A stretch of 64,000 nucleotides of DNA from the NCBI GenBank assembly GCA_013289045.1, contig JABDAU010000005.1, positions 1 to 64,000 of the forward strand, read 5' to 3'. Position 1 is the first letter of the stretch. The number at the start of each line of letters is the position of its first letter. Under the pieces are notes generated by a model that worked only from the letters and a program-made list of their open reading frames with translations, searched no databases and was not told where the DNA came from. Shown piece after piece: positions 32,039-40,353 of the stretch. This DNA is from Bacteroidota bacterium. GTDB lineage: Bacteria; Bacteroidota; Bacteroidia; Sphingobacteriales; Sphingobacteriaceae. A program made the position numbers and the translations under genes.

Positions 32039-34156
32039 ATGAAGAATACCTGTTGCCTTTGCGCTTTTGCTTTTTTACTTTGCGGCGTTACGTATGCACA
32101 GCAAATGAATTTGAAAACCCTCCCATACCCGAAAACCAAAAAGGTTGATACCGTTAACACTTATTTCGACACGCAGGTGCCCGACCCGTACCGCTGGCTG
32201 GAGGACGACCGCGCCGATGATACCCGCGATTGGGTGAAGGCCGAGAATGCGGTGACCGAAAATTATCTTAGCCAGATCCCTTACCGCGAGGCGATCCGCA
32301 AGGAGCTGGAAACGTTGTGGAACTACGAGAAGTACAGTGCGCCGTTTAAGGAAGGGCAATACCTGTATTTCTACAAGAACGATGGGCTGCAAAGCCAGGC
32401 CGTGTTATACCGTCAGCAGGGCGATGGCAAGCCGGAGGTTTTTTTAGACCCGAACAAGTTTTCTGCAGATGGCACTACCTCTATGCAGGGCATCGATTTT
32501 ACCAAAGACGGTAGCATGGCCGCCTACCAGCTGTCGGAAGGCGGGTCGGACTGGCGCAAGGTGATCGTGATCAGTACTGCCGATAAAAAGCAGGTTGGCG
32601 ATACGCTGACGGATATTAAATTCAGCGGGATTGCCTGGCACGGCAACGACGGCTTTTACTACAGCAGCTACGACAAGCCGAAGGAAGGCAGCCAGCTGAG
32701 CGGCATGACACAGCACCACAAGCTTTACTATCATAAACTGGGCACCCCGCAAAGCAGCGACAAGCTGATATTCGGCGGTGAGGAAACACCCAGGCGATAC
32801 ATAGGCGCTTACCTTACGGAGGATGAACGCTTTTTGGTGATCTCGGCAGCCAATACTACTACAGGCAATGAACTTTATATACAGGACTTCAGCATTCCCG
32901 GCAGCGGTATTGTTAAGGTGGTGGATAATTTCGATAATGAGCATAGTTTGATTGACAACGCGGGCAGCAAGCTGTACATCCTCACCAACTTGTATTCGCC
33001 CAATTTTAAACTGGTTACGGTTGATGCCGCCAACCCCGATCTTACGCATTGGAAGGACGTGATCCCGCAAACCAAGGACGTACTTTCGGTATCCACCGGC
33101 GGCGGTAAAATCTTCGCCGAATATTTGAAAGACGCTACTTCGCTGGTGCAGCAATATGATATGGACGGCAAACTGGAGCGTACCATTACGCTGCCTTCGG
33201 TGGGTTCGGCGGCAGGCTTTGGCGCGAAGAAGGAAGAGAAGCAGGTTTATTACACCTTCACCAATTACGTTTACCCTACCACGATCTTTAAGTATGATAT
33301 CGCCAGCGGGGAGTCGGTTGTGTGGAAGAAATCGGGTGTAAAATTTGATCCCGAGCAGTACCAATCCGACCAGGTATTTTATACATCCAAAGACGGCACC
33401 AAAGTACCGATGCTCATCACTTACAAAAAAGGCACGGTGATGAATGGCCGGAACCCGCTGCTGCTTTACGGCTATGGCGGTTTCGGGGTGCGCCTTACGC
33501 CTGCTTTCAGTACGTCGAATATCATCCTGCTGGAGCATGGCGGTATTTTCGCGGTACCTAACCTGCGCGGCGGCGGCGAGTATGGCGAGAAATGGCACAA
33601 AGAAGGCATCAAGCTAAAAAAGCAGAATGTATTTGACGACTTTATCGCTGCGGCGGAATACCTCATCAAGCATAAATACACGTCGAAGGATTACCTGGCG
33701 GTTTCAGGCGGCTCGAATGGCGGTTTGCTTGTGGGGGCGATGATCACCCAGCGGCCAGACCTGTTTAAAGTTGCCTTCCCGGCGGTTGGCGTGCTGGATA
33801 TGCTGCGCTACAACCAGTTTACCGCAGGCGCGGGCTGGAGCTATGATTATGGTACTGCCGAAGATTCGAAAAAGATGTTTGATTACCTGTACAAGTATTC
33901 GCCCTACCATGCGCTGAAGCCGGAGGCTTACCCGGCCACGCTGATCACTACCGGCGATCATGACGACAGGGTGGTTCCGGCGCATTCGTTTAAATTCGCC
34001 GCGAGATTGCAGGAGTACCAGCAAGGGACGGCGCCGGTATTGATCAGGATAGAGACGAAGGCTGGCCACGGTGCCGGGAAATCGACCCAGCAGGTGATTG
34101 ACGAGCAGGCGGATAAATGGGTCTTTATGTTTGCAAATATGGGTTTGCAATGGTAA
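32039..34156 (+). CDS. Prolyl oligopeptidase (S9A)
   Basis: A 705-residue secreted serine peptidase that cleaves after proline in short peptides. The signal peptide is MKNTCCLCAFAFLLCGVTYAQ. The N-terminal signature VPDPYRWLEDDRADDTRDWV and the following propeller are typical of POP. The catalytic domain has Ser559 in VSGGSNGGLL, Asp in GDHDDRVVP and His in KAGHGAGK. PNLRGGGEYGEKWH is another hallmark. Length is normal. It is a single-gene unit followed by a bidirectional terminator. A second, unrelated S9 branch is encoded at 8233. Confidence 0.95.
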   Translation: MKNTCCLCAFAFLLCGVTYAQQMNLKTLPYPKTKKVDTVNTYFDTQVPDPYRWLEDDRADDTRDWVKAENAVTENYLSQIPYREAIRKELETLWNYEKYSAPFKEGQYLYFYKNDGLQSQAVLYRQQGDGKPEVFLDPNKFSADGTTSMQGIDFTKDGSMAAYQLSEGGSDWRKVIVISTADKKQVGDTLTDIKFSGIAWHGNDGFYYSSYDKPKEGSQLSGMTQHHKLYYHKLGTPQSSDKLIFGGEETPRRYIGAYLTEDERFLVISAANTTTGNELYIQDFSIPGSGIVKVVDNFDNEHSLIDNAGSKLYILTNLYSPNFKLVTVDAANPDLTHWKDVIPQTKDVLSVSTGGGKIFAEYLKDATSLVQQYDMDGKLERTITLPSVGSAAGFGAKKEEKQVYYTFTNYVYPTTIFKYDIASGESVVWKKSGVKFDPEQYQSDQVFYTSKDGTKVPMLITYKKGTVMNGRNPLLLYGYGGFGVRLTPAFSTSNIILLEHGGIFAVPNLRGGGEYGEKWHKEGIKLKKQNVFDDFIAAAEYLIKHKYTSKDYLAVSGGSNGGLLVGAMITQRPDLFKVAFPAVGVLDMLRYNQFTAGAGWSYDYGTAEDSKKMFDYLYKYSPYHALKPEAYPATLITTGDHDDRVVPAHSFKFAARLQEYQQGTAPVLIRIETKAGHGAGKSTQQVIDEQADKWVFMFANMGLQW

Positions 34157-34167
34157 ATTGAACCAAA

Positions 34168-34200
34168 CAAAAATGGGCCGTAAAATTACAGCCCATTTTG
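34168..34200. terminator. Bidirectional terminator between POP and the 34222 gene
   Basis: CAAAAATGGGC and GCCCATTTTG pair around a 12-base loop. A/T tracts flank both sides, suited to both convergent genes. Confidence 0.75.
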
Positions 34201-34221
34201 TTGAATAATATTGACGGGATA

Positions 34222-34632
34222 TTAACCGCGCCAGTGGTGACGATAATGCTCGTCATGGCTATCACGGATAACCTGTTGATCACGGTGGCCACGGAACTGT
34301 GAATATTTAGCCCTAACCTGGTCGGCATGTAACCATGGATCTGGTTGGTTAATTACTACTTTATAACCGTGGTATAAATCGTAATTTGCATATTCGTGTG
34401 GTAAATTGTTTACGCTTACCCAGCTGCCGCGATAGTTAACAATAAACTTGTGGCTGTGTATAGAGTAATAGGCGTCTACATCCGGCAGATAATAGTACTC
34501 TGCGTGTTCATACCCTACGGGTCCCCATTCAGGTTGCGAACCGATGTTTACGTTCAAACGGATCTGTGCACCGGCAAATTTTACCGATAAGCAGCCAACT
34601 AATAATAAAGCTGCGAAAACTAGTTTTTTCAT
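34222..34632 (-). CDS. Exported hypothetical protein, His/Tyr-rich
   Basis: ATG at 34632 gives 136 residues with a signal peptide (MKKLVFAALLLVGCLSVKFAGA, then Q). The mature part is rich in Tyr and His (HAEYYYLPDVDAYYSIHSHK, WLHADQVRAKYSQFRGHRDQ) and ends HYRHHWRG. I recognise a Bacteroidota-type small periplasmic protein but no named domain; the His-rich tail may bind metal. It is a single-gene unit, convergent with the prolyl oligopeptidase. The track's TTG-like extension upstream is ignored. Confidence 0.7.
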   Translation of the reverse strand: MKKLVFAALLLVGCLSVKFAGAQIRLNVNIGSQPEWGPVGYEHAEYYYLPDVDAYYSIHSHKFIVNYRGSWVSVNNLPHEYANYDLYHGYKVVINQPDPWLHADQVRAKYSQFRGHRDQQVIRDSHDEHYRHHWRG

Positions 34633-34725
34633 GATTTGTGTGAATTTGTATAAGTATGACAACTAAATATTAAAAAGGTTTATATTTAATAAATAAATAA
34701 CTACAGGGAAAATAAGTTAATTCAT

Positions 34726-35286
34726 ATGTCAATTTACACCTATCTCCAGCTTATTTTTTTCGCCAGCGAACTGGGTCTGCTTATTTTTAAGCGGGCGAAA
34801 TCCGGCAAAGTAAAGAACGAACGCGACAGGCGGTCGCTACTCATCTTATGGGTAGTGATAGCGTTAAGCTCGTGCGCAGGGCCATGGACAGCCGCATACC
34901 ACATATGGGGATTAGATAATTACCAGGCGGTGGAAATAGCCGGCATAGCCATTTTCGCTCTTGGCTTCATCATCCGTTGGACAGCCATTTACCAATTGGG
35001 CCGCATGTTTACAGTTAACGTGGTGATATCAGATTCGCACACCTTAAAAACCAGCGGATTGTATCAGATAGTTCGCCATCCGAGTTATTTGGGATTACTG
35101 TTAATTATAGCTGGTTTAGGCATAAGCCTGGATAGTTTGGTGAGTTTATTGGTGATGCTGGTACCATGCTTTATTGCTTTAAATTACCGCATTGCTATTG
35201 AGGAAAAAGCGCTGACCGAAGAATTCGGCAAGCAATACACGGATTATAAAAGCAGGGTAAAAAGACTAGTACCGGGGATATATTGA
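34726..35286 (+). CDS. ICMT-like isoprenylcysteine methyltransferase family membrane protein
   Basis: A 186-residue protein with about five hydrophobic segments. The C-terminal half has the ICMT/PEMT signature GLYQIVRHPSYLGLLLIIAG (about 114-133) and EEKALTEEFGKQYTDYKSRV (about 161-180), which form the SAM-binding site in this superfamily. It probably methylates a small hydrophobic substrate or an isoprenoid carboxyl group at the membrane; the substrate is unknown. It is convergent with the acyltransferase, with stops almost touching. Confidence 0.85.
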   Translation: MSIYTYLQLIFFASELGLLIFKRAKSGKVKNERDRRSLLILWVVIALSSCAGPWTAAYHIWGLDNYQAVEIAGIAIFALGFIIRWTAIYQLGRMFTVNVVISDSHTLKTSGLYQIVRHPSYLGLLLIIAGLGISLDSLVSLLVMLVPCFIALNYRIAIEEKALTEEFGKQYTDYKSRVKRLVPGIY

Positions 35287-35287
35287 A

Positions 35288-36418
35288 TCAGGCAATTTTT
35301 GCTTCCGGTGCTAAGGGGGATGGTCGTTTACGGGTAAAGTAATTTACTTTTCGCTCCACATATCTATAGCCTAATTCGGCAACGATGATCATCAGTATCA
35401 GCACAATATAAGGCGCTAACGTTATCCATTTACCCATGTAAGGGCCATATAGCCTCATGAGCAAGATCCCGATCTCTTCGTGTATTAAATAGATCCCATA
35501 TGATATTACGCCGATCCGCCTCAATAACTTATTATTCAGAAATTGCAAATATTGCTTTTTATATATGAGCAATAAAAATAAAACCAGCATAACGACAGTG
35601 CCTGCCAGCATCCCCCAAAGCAGGCTATTGAAATAGGTATGAATGTCATAATACAGCAGATACAGGATGGCGATGCTACCCGCTATCCGGAAAATATTTC
35701 CTTTAAAAACGATTCCCTTATACAACTGATAAAAGATGACCCCGCACATAAACCATGTTATGTAAAAAGTAAGATTGAATAGTTCGCTGCAATATTGCCA
35801 GCTTTTGAAAAACTGTATAAGGCCGTACTTTGATACCAGCTCATTATGATCATTGATAAGGATGCCAGGCACGTCTTTAACAATGCTTATGATAATGCCA
35901 GCCAGCAGCATATTGGTAAAAAAACGCTTCTTGTTTAAAAAATACACGCAGGCGCTGATAAAATAAAACTGTACCTCGGTCCATAACGACCAGTAGCTGC
36001 CGTTGATCCAATGGAAATCAATACCTGTAAGGTTCGACCATATGGCAGGGTTGATAAAAGTAAAGCCGGGCAACAGGTTACGGGAATAGTGGGCATTCCT
36101 GAAAAAATGAGCTATATCGAGCCAGCAAACAACCGCAAACGTGATAAGCGAGTAAAGCAGCATTGCCGGGAAAAGCCGCTTAAAGCGGTGGAGAAAGAAG
36201 ACTCCTATAGTAGCCGTATTTTCCAGGCTGTAACTGATCACAAAGCCCGATATGATAAAGAAGAACTCTACACCCAAATATCCGTACCGGAATACCGGGA
36301 AAGTTAATCCTGCATCATGGCTTCCAATAGTTAGCGGATTGGTAAGATGATAAAGCACAACAATGGTAACGGCGATAAACCTAAAGCTATCCAATAAGCC
36401 TATCCTGTGCTTTTCCAT
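35288..36418 (-). CDS. Acyltransferase 3 family membrane protein (OafA-like)
   Basis: A 376-residue polytopic protein. The N-terminal family signature is LLDSFRFIAVTIVVLYHL (His at about 22), followed by GYLGVEFFFIISGFVISYS and FFLHRFKRLFPAMLLYS, where the R/K-rich motif contacts the acyl donor. About ten helices are visible. It likely O-acetylates a cell-surface glycan, as does its distant relative at 13220; acceptor unknown. The C-terminus ends in a basic ...YFTRKRPSPLAPEAKIA tail. Confidence 0.88.
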   Translation of the reverse strand: MEKHRIGLLDSFRFIAVTIVVLYHLTNPLTIGSHDAGLTFPVFRYGYLGVEFFFIISGFVISYSLENTATIGVFFLHRFKRLFPAMLLYSLITFAVVCWLDIAHFFRNAHYSRNLLPGFTFINPAIWSNLTGIDFHWINGSYWSLWTEVQFYFISACVYFLNKKRFFTNMLLAGIIISIVKDVPGILINDHNELVSKYGLIQFFKSWQYCSELFNLTFYITWFMCGVIFYQLYKGIVFKGNIFRIAGSIAILYLLYYDIHTYFNSLLWGMLAGTVVMLVLFLLLIYKKQYLQFLNNKLLRRIGVISYGIYLIHEEIGILLMRLYGPYMGKWITLAPYIVLILMIIVAELGYRYVERKVNYFTRKRPSPLAPEAKIA

Positions 36419-36495
36419 TAACAGGATTACGCGCCTGCTGTAGCTGCGGGTTGCCTCTGCTTACGGATTAATAGAATTATATTTTGAATGTTTAA

Positions 36496-38241
36496 TTATT
36501 GATCGCCATTGGTAATAGTGGTATCAGCGGCTTTTTTAGTGGTAACGGCCGAAGCCAGCATCGGTTTACCGATCACTTTGTAATTGCCTTCGCCTTTCAG
36601 TATGGCATCCAGTTCGGTTTTGTCCTGTATGGTTTTGATTGCTGCTGCAAGTTCCTTATCATGCTTAAAGTTGGACTGGTAACGCCCTTTTTCAAAGTAA
36701 TAACGCGATACGATCTCGTTTTCCAGCAATTGCTTTATCTCATCCTTGTGCAGTTGCAGGTCATTCTTCTTGGTCTCTGCCAGTTTGGCTTTCAAAGCAT
36801 CATATTCAGACTGCACCTGGTCGAACTGCTTTTCTTTTGTGGATTCAGTTTTCACCTGGTCGAGCAGTTTTTCAGCCGGACTGCTATAGCTGTAATTTTT
36901 ATCGGAAAGGTATTTAACAAAGTCGTTATACTCACCGTCAGACAGGCTGAAAGTTGCCGGATCAGCAATCTTTGGATGCTTGTCACGGTACAGGTTAGCA
37001 TAATCAAATATCAGCAGCTTGCTTACCAGGCTGGCGGTAATACTGGCAAAGCGGTCCTGCTTTACAAAAACATCAGGGTAAATGCCGCTGCCATCATACA
37101 CCGAGCGGCCATCTTTGGTTTTAAATTCATGCATCAGCGAATCAGCTACTTTTACCACGCTGCCATCATCCTTACGGTGAGTATAATCCAGCGCCTGTAT
37201 ACACCTTCCCGATGGCACATAATATTTAGCGATGGTAATTTTCACCAAACTGTTGTACGGTAACGGGAAAGTCTGCTGTACCAAACCTTTGCCATAACTG
37301 CGCTGGCCGACGATCACCGCACGATCCAGGTCCTGCAACGAACCGGCAACGATCTCCGAAGCTGAGGCCGAGCGGCTGTTCACCAAAACTACCAATGGCA
37401 GATCGGCTGCTAAAGGGTTATTGATTGTATTATAAGTAAAGTTCTTCTCCTTTATTTTACCACGCTGCGATACGATTTCTACGCCTTTCGGCACAAACAG
37501 GTTCACTATCTTTACGGCTTCCTGCAATATACCGCCGCCATTTGAGCGAAGGTCGAGGATAATCCCGTTGGGGTTTTGCTTTTTCAGTTCGGTAAGCGCA
37601 TTGGTCACCTCATCGCCCGAGTTCTCTAAAAACCTGTCGAGCTTGATATAGCCCATGTTGCCGCCAACCATGCCATAGTAGGATACGTTTGGCTGCCGGA
37701 TCTCATCACGCGTAAGCGCTATTTCCTTTGGCTGCGCATCTCCCCTTTTCACCAGCAATTTTATCTCTGCGCCTTTTGATCCTTTAAGCAGCTGGCTCAC
37801 ATCGTCGCTGTTCTTACTGTTCAGGTCGATGCCGTTTATCTTCATGATCTGGTCGCCGGGGCGGATATCCGCTTTTTGCGCCGGGAAGCCTTCAAATACT
37901 TCAGATACATACACATTACCATTCCTGGAGAAAATGGTTGTGCCGATACCACCGTATTGCGTGCTTACATAATGAAGCTTATAATCTTCAATTTCCGATT
38001 CCGGAACAAACTCAGTGTAGGGATCAAGGCCGTCAAGCATGGCATCTGCGCCGGTTTTGAGAAATTTGGCGGAGTTGATATCATCCACATAGTTGATGTT
38101 CACCTCCTTGTATAAGGCGGTAAATACCTCCAGGTTCTTAGCGATCTGGAACATGTCGTCACTAAACCCAAATAAAAGGCATGCCACCAGTATTACACTT
38201 GCAGGCAGCCATATCTTCCTGTACTTCTTCACCCTGAACAT
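36496..38241 (-). CDS. S41 family C-terminal processing protease (Ctp/Prc)
   Basis: A 581-residue periplasmic serine protease anchored by an N-terminal hydrophobic segment (IWLPASVILVACLLFGFS, about 10-27). A PDZ domain (about 90-170) contains VSEVFEGFPAQKADIRPGDQ. The S41 catalytic domain has the nucleophile Ser in SRSASASEIVAGSLQ and Lys in GQRSYGKGLVQQTFPL. A long helical C-terminal extension (about 440-560) carries many Lys and Glu. Ctp proteases trim envelope proteins from the C-terminus. The ATG touches an inverted GATTAGA repeat array. Confidence 0.93.
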   Translation of the reverse strand: MFRVKKYRKIWLPASVILVACLLFGFSDDMFQIAKNLEVFTALYKEVNINYVDDINSAKFLKTGADAMLDGLDPYTEFVPESEIEDYKLHYVSTQYGGIGTTIFSRNGNVYVSEVFEGFPAQKADIRPGDQIMKINGIDLNSKNSDDVSQLLKGSKGAEIKLLVKRGDAQPKEIALTRDEIRQPNVSYYGMVGGNMGYIKLDRFLENSGDEVTNALTELKKQNPNGIILDLRSNGGGILQEAVKIVNLFVPKGVEIVSQRGKIKEKNFTYNTINNPLAADLPLVVLVNSRSASASEIVAGSLQDLDRAVIVGQRSYGKGLVQQTFPLPYNSLVKITIAKYYVPSGRCIQALDYTHRKDDGSVVKVADSLMHEFKTKDGRSVYDGSGIYPDVFVKQDRFASITASLVSKLLIFDYANLYRDKHPKIADPATFSLSDGEYNDFVKYLSDKNYSYSSPAEKLLDQVKTESTKEKQFDQVQSEYDALKAKLAETKKNDLQLHKDEIKQLLENEIVSRYYFEKGRYQSNFKHDKELAAAIKTIQDKTELDAILKGEGNYKVIGKPMLASAVTTKKAADTTITNGDQ

Positions 38242-38272
38242 GAGATTAGAGATTAAAGATTAGAGATTAGAA
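38242..38272 (-). repeat. Left arm of inverted GAGATTA heptad array
   Basis: GAGATTAGAGATTAAAGATT and AGAGATTAGAA. Near-heptad repeats begin at the base after the ctp start codon. Its reverse complement occurs at 38433, a perfect match of about 29 bases. Confidence 0.75.
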
Positions 38273-38432
38273 AAAAATGCCAATCCCAACCTACAACACA
38301 TTAACGGTTAATTTATAAATATAATATTTATATGGCACAAGGTAGTTATATAAAAAGAAAAGACCAGCACAATAGCCTGATCTATCAATATTATGAGAAA
38401 AAACTGAAATGAAATAGAGATTCTAAATGTTT

Positions 38433-38472
38433 TTCTAATCTCTAATCTTTAATCTCTAATCTCTAATCTCTA
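38433..38472 (+). repeat. Right arm of inverted TAATCTC heptad array
   Basis: TTCTAATCTCTAATCTTTAA, then TCTCTAATCTCTAATCTCTAA, ending two bases from the stop of the CsbD-like gene. It pairs with 38242-38272 across about 160 bases of AT-rich spacer. Confidence 0.75.
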
Positions 38473-38473
38473 A

Positions 38474-38689
38474 CTACAGCCTGTTATTGTCAATGTTCAC
38501 CAAAGCCTTTTTCAGCGTGAACACCACATATTCCCTGTTGCGGTTAACCAGTTGCATCAGGTTGGTGATCAGGCTTTCTTCCTGGCCCTCGGTGTATTGC
38601 AATTGCTCGTCGCTAAGGTTGTTATACTTTCTTTGGATCTTGATCTTTACGCGCTGCCAGTCTTTATTTGATATGCTGATCTCTGCCAT
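38474..38689 (-). CDS. CsbD-like small stress protein
   Basis: A 71-residue hydrophilic protein: ISNKDWQRVKIKIQRKYNNLSDEQLQYTEGQEESLI resembles the W-x-x-x-K-x-x-x-K-x-x-x-LTDDDL...EGKEEEL pattern of CsbD-family general stress proteins. The C-terminus is helical (NREYVVFTLKKALVNIDNN). Function is unknown; the family is usually stress-induced. The ATG at 38689 is supported by a fully in-family N-terminus. It is separated from ctp by the inverted heptad array, which might form a shared terminator-like structure. Confidence 0.65.
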   Translation of the reverse strand: MAEISISNKDWQRVKIKIQRKYNNLSDEQLQYTEGQEESLITNLMQLVNRNREYVVFTLKKALVNIDNNRL

Positions 38690-38818
38690 TATTTAAAAAT
38701 TTTCTCCAAAAATATAAAATTAACAGGTTGCTGCATGCAATTTTTTTGGCACGGGAATAGTTAATTCAAATATTAATAGTTTATAACCAACCCCATTATT
38801 AACTAAAATTAAAAACCG

Positions 38819-39400
38819 ATGAAAAAGTATCTATTAAGCGTAGTGCTGCTGGTTGCCGTAAGCATCAGTGCAAAGGCGCAATTCGACGTTGGCGTAAAGG
38901 GCGGCGTCAATTTTTCCAACATCAATGCCGATCAGCTCAACAAATCCACCAAAACCGGCTACCAGGCAGGCGTGTTCCTGCGTGTGGGCAGCGCGTTCTA
39001 TATACAGCCCGAAGCATATGTAGCCAGTACAGGCGGCGATTTCAATTCGAGCAATAACGGCGCCGATTACAGCGCCAGTGTACGTTTTACCACACTGAAT
39101 GTACCCTTATTATTAGGCCACGAGTTTGGCACATCAAGCACTAACTTCAGGGTGATGGTAGGCCCGGTGTATTCTTATAACCTCAGCAAGAACGAAAGCT
39201 TCTCGCAGAATTTCAACAATGCATACCATGATTTTGGCAACTATAACAACAGCACACTCGGCTACCAGGTAGGAGCTGGTGTCGACTTCGCCGGCCTAAC
39301 CGCCGACCTGCGTTACGAAGGCGGCCTCTCCAAACTGAACCCCAATTACGGGCAGCGGGCCAATATATGGTCGGTGAGTATCGGGTTTAAGATATTGTAG
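38819..39400 (+). CDS. PorT-like outer-membrane beta-barrel protein
   Basis: A 193-residue small barrel of the OMP_b-brl_2 type. The signal peptide is MKKYLLSVVLLVAVSISAKA. The mature protein begins QFDVGVKGGVNFSNI, a characteristic start, and has about eight amphipathic strands (YQAGVFLRVGSAFYIQPEAY, FTTLNVPLLLGHEF, GYQVGAGVDFAGLTADLRYE). It ends WSVSIGFKIL with a hydrophobic C-terminal strand. Role unknown; such barrels are abundant in the phylum. Single-gene unit. Confidence 0.88.
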   Translation: MKKYLLSVVLLVAVSISAKAQFDVGVKGGVNFSNINADQLNKSTKTGYQAGVFLRVGSAFYIQPEAYVASTGGDFNSSNNGADYSASVRFTTLNVPLLLGHEFGTSSTNFRVMVGPVYSYNLSKNESFSQNFNNAYHDFGNYNNSTLGYQVGAGVDFAGLTADLRYEGGLSKLNPNYGQRANIWSVSIGFKIL

Positions 39401-39454
39401 GATTCGGTATTTAACTGCAGAGGACGCGGAGTTTGAGTTTCGTGACTTTCTTTG

Positions 39455-39579
39455 TCTGAACCATGATTAAACGGATTAAAGGATTGCCTTTATGTAAATT
39501 CAATTTTAGAGACAAGATTTTGCATGCTAAAAGAGCAAAAAATCCTCTAATCCTAAAATCAAGCGAATCATGGTTCAGA
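39455..39579. repeat. TCTGAACCATGATT inverted repeat
   Basis: TCTGAACCATGATT...GGATTAAAGGATT and the inverse AATCCTCTAATCC...AATCATGGTTCAGA. A related half (AATCATGGTTCAGA) appears at about 31690. The gap 39401-40353 holds repeats plus the tRNA-like unit, and no protein gene that I can see. Confidence 0.65.
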
Positions 39580-39582
39580 TCC

Positions 39583-39664
39583 GCGTTAGGGATTGCAGCG
39601 GATACCGGCCAAGCGCCTAAGGCCTGTGCAGTATGAGCGTAAAGCCCGGCCGCAGGCAACGCCC
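39583..39664 (+). repeat. GCGTTAG...AACGCCC dispersed repeat, copy A
   Basis: GCGTTAGGGATTGCAGCGGA, TACCGGCCAAGCGCCTAAGG, CAGTATGAGCGTAAAGCCCGG, GGCAACGCCC. Its GGGATTGC-GCG block is the best match to the predicted guide in the IS110 bridge RNA. Confidence 0.8.
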
Positions 39665-39758
39665 TGAATTAGAGATTAGTGATTGGTGATCAGAGATTAG
39701 GAATGAAAGTTATTGATGAAATATTGAATTTTCGTTATTCATCACTGGACATTCGATG

Positions 39759-39812
39759 TTCATTATTCAAAAAATAATATCGGACACCGAATGCTGAATA
39801 TCGAATAATGAA
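39759..39812. repeat. TTCATTATTC hairpin
   Basis: TTCATTATTC...GAATAATGAA with further partial pairing inside (ATATTCGATA-like segments). An AT-rich palindrome upstream of the tRNA-like terminator. Confidence 0.5.
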
Positions 39813-39841
39813 GTTTGAAAGTTTTAATCTAAAAACCTATA

Positions 39842-39876
39842 AAAACAGTAAAGCCCCTGATGGGCAGGGGCCTTTA
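39842..39876 (-). terminator. Terminator of the tRNA-like unit
   Basis: On the minus strand GTAAAGGCCCCTG-CCCAT-CAGGGGCTTTAC forms a strong stem with one bulged base, followed by TGTTTTTATAGG. It lies about 35 bases after the 3' end of the second tRNA-like RNA. Confidence 0.75.
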
Positions 39877-39910
39877 CTAACCAATTATAAACCTAAATTA
39901 TGAGAAGAGC

Positions 39911-40025
39911 TGTAGGAGAAGGAATCGAACCTCCACAGAGTGGTTATTCTCATTGCTGAGAGTTTCCCATAGTCTCCGCCACCGCGACAAGGAGGTGTGT
40001 CTGCCAAAAATTTCACCATCCTACA
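39911..40025 (-). tRNA. tRNA-like RNA 1, class II with giant variable arm, apparent anticodon GUC
   Basis: Minus-strand fold: acceptor TGTAGGA/TCCTACA (7 bp), TG, D-arm GTG...GGCAGA...CAC as in tRNA-Leu. The anticodon arm is CCTCC-TTGTCGC-GGTGG with a T-T mismatch and GTC at positions 34-36. The variable region is 44 nt, containing CGGAG/CTCTG and a hairpin CTCTCA-GCAA-TGAGAA. The T-arm is GGAGG-TTCGATT-CCTTC. T8, A14, G18G19 and TTCGA are in place. No CCA is encoded. The body is Leu-like and the anticodon arm Asp-like, so the amino acid is undetermined. A tRNA-derived RNA without decoding function is possible. Confidence 0.65.
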
Positions 40026-40089
40026 TTTTAATAATTCTAAACCCGGTTTTCCCGCACTGTCTTTCAAATGCGGTCGGCTTAGAAATTGC

Positions 40090-40201
40090 TGTTGGGGAAG
40101 GATTCGAACCTCCACAGAGTAGTTAGCCCGCTTCGGGTTTCCTATGCTCTCCGCCACCGGGACAAGGAGGTGTGTCTGCCAAAAAATTTCACCACCCAAC
40201 A
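40090..40201 (-). tRNA. tRNA-like RNA 2, class II with giant variable arm, apparent anticodon GUC
   Basis: The same architecture as RNA 1, 64 bases upstream of it in the transcript. Acceptor TGTTGGG/CCCAACA, D-arm GTG...CAC, anticodon arm CCTCC-TTGTCCC-GGTGG. The variable region is 40 nt with CGGAG/CTCTG and inner hairpin CCCG-AAG-CGGG. T-arm GGAGG-TTCGAAT-CCTTC. Differences from RNA 1 in the acceptor and inner hairpin are compensatory, so the structures are conserved while the sequences changed. Position 37 is C rather than the usual purine. No CCA is encoded. Confidence 0.65.
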
Positions 40202-40248
40202 TTGTTTTTTTCTTTAAAGAACGCTCAGCAATTGTCATTTGCTTAATA

Positions 40249-40280
40249 CAAATCTAAAGCACTATTCATTTTCTTGCAAA
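40249..40280 (-). promoter_or_regulatory. Promoter of the tandem tRNA-like RNAs
   Basis: On the minus strand TTTG, 20 bases, then TAGATTTG: both the -33 and the -7 Bacteroidota elements at good spacing. The -7 box ends about 48 bases before the 5' end of RNA 2. It is the best complete promoter in the window. Confidence 0.6.
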
Positions 40281-40353
40281 TATTTCAACGAAATAATTTT
40301 ATTTTTAGTTTTATTTTAATTAAACTTGTATATTAGTATAGAATTTAAAATTT

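Noticed and set aside
32444-33598. 384-aa minus-strand ORF
   Set aside because: It is the antisense shadow of the prolyl oligopeptidase gene, whose frame carries all catalytic motifs.
38242-38472. CRISPR-like array
   Set aside because: Heptad tandem repeats without unique spacers, and no cas genes anywhere in the window.
39911-40201. Ordinary tRNA-Leu genes
   Set aside because: The D-arm is Leu-like, but the anticodon position reads GUC and the variable region is 40-44 nt.
39885-40238. 117-aa minus-strand ORF
   Set aside because: Covers the two tRNA-like RNAs; the structure and compensatory changes are in RNA, not protein.
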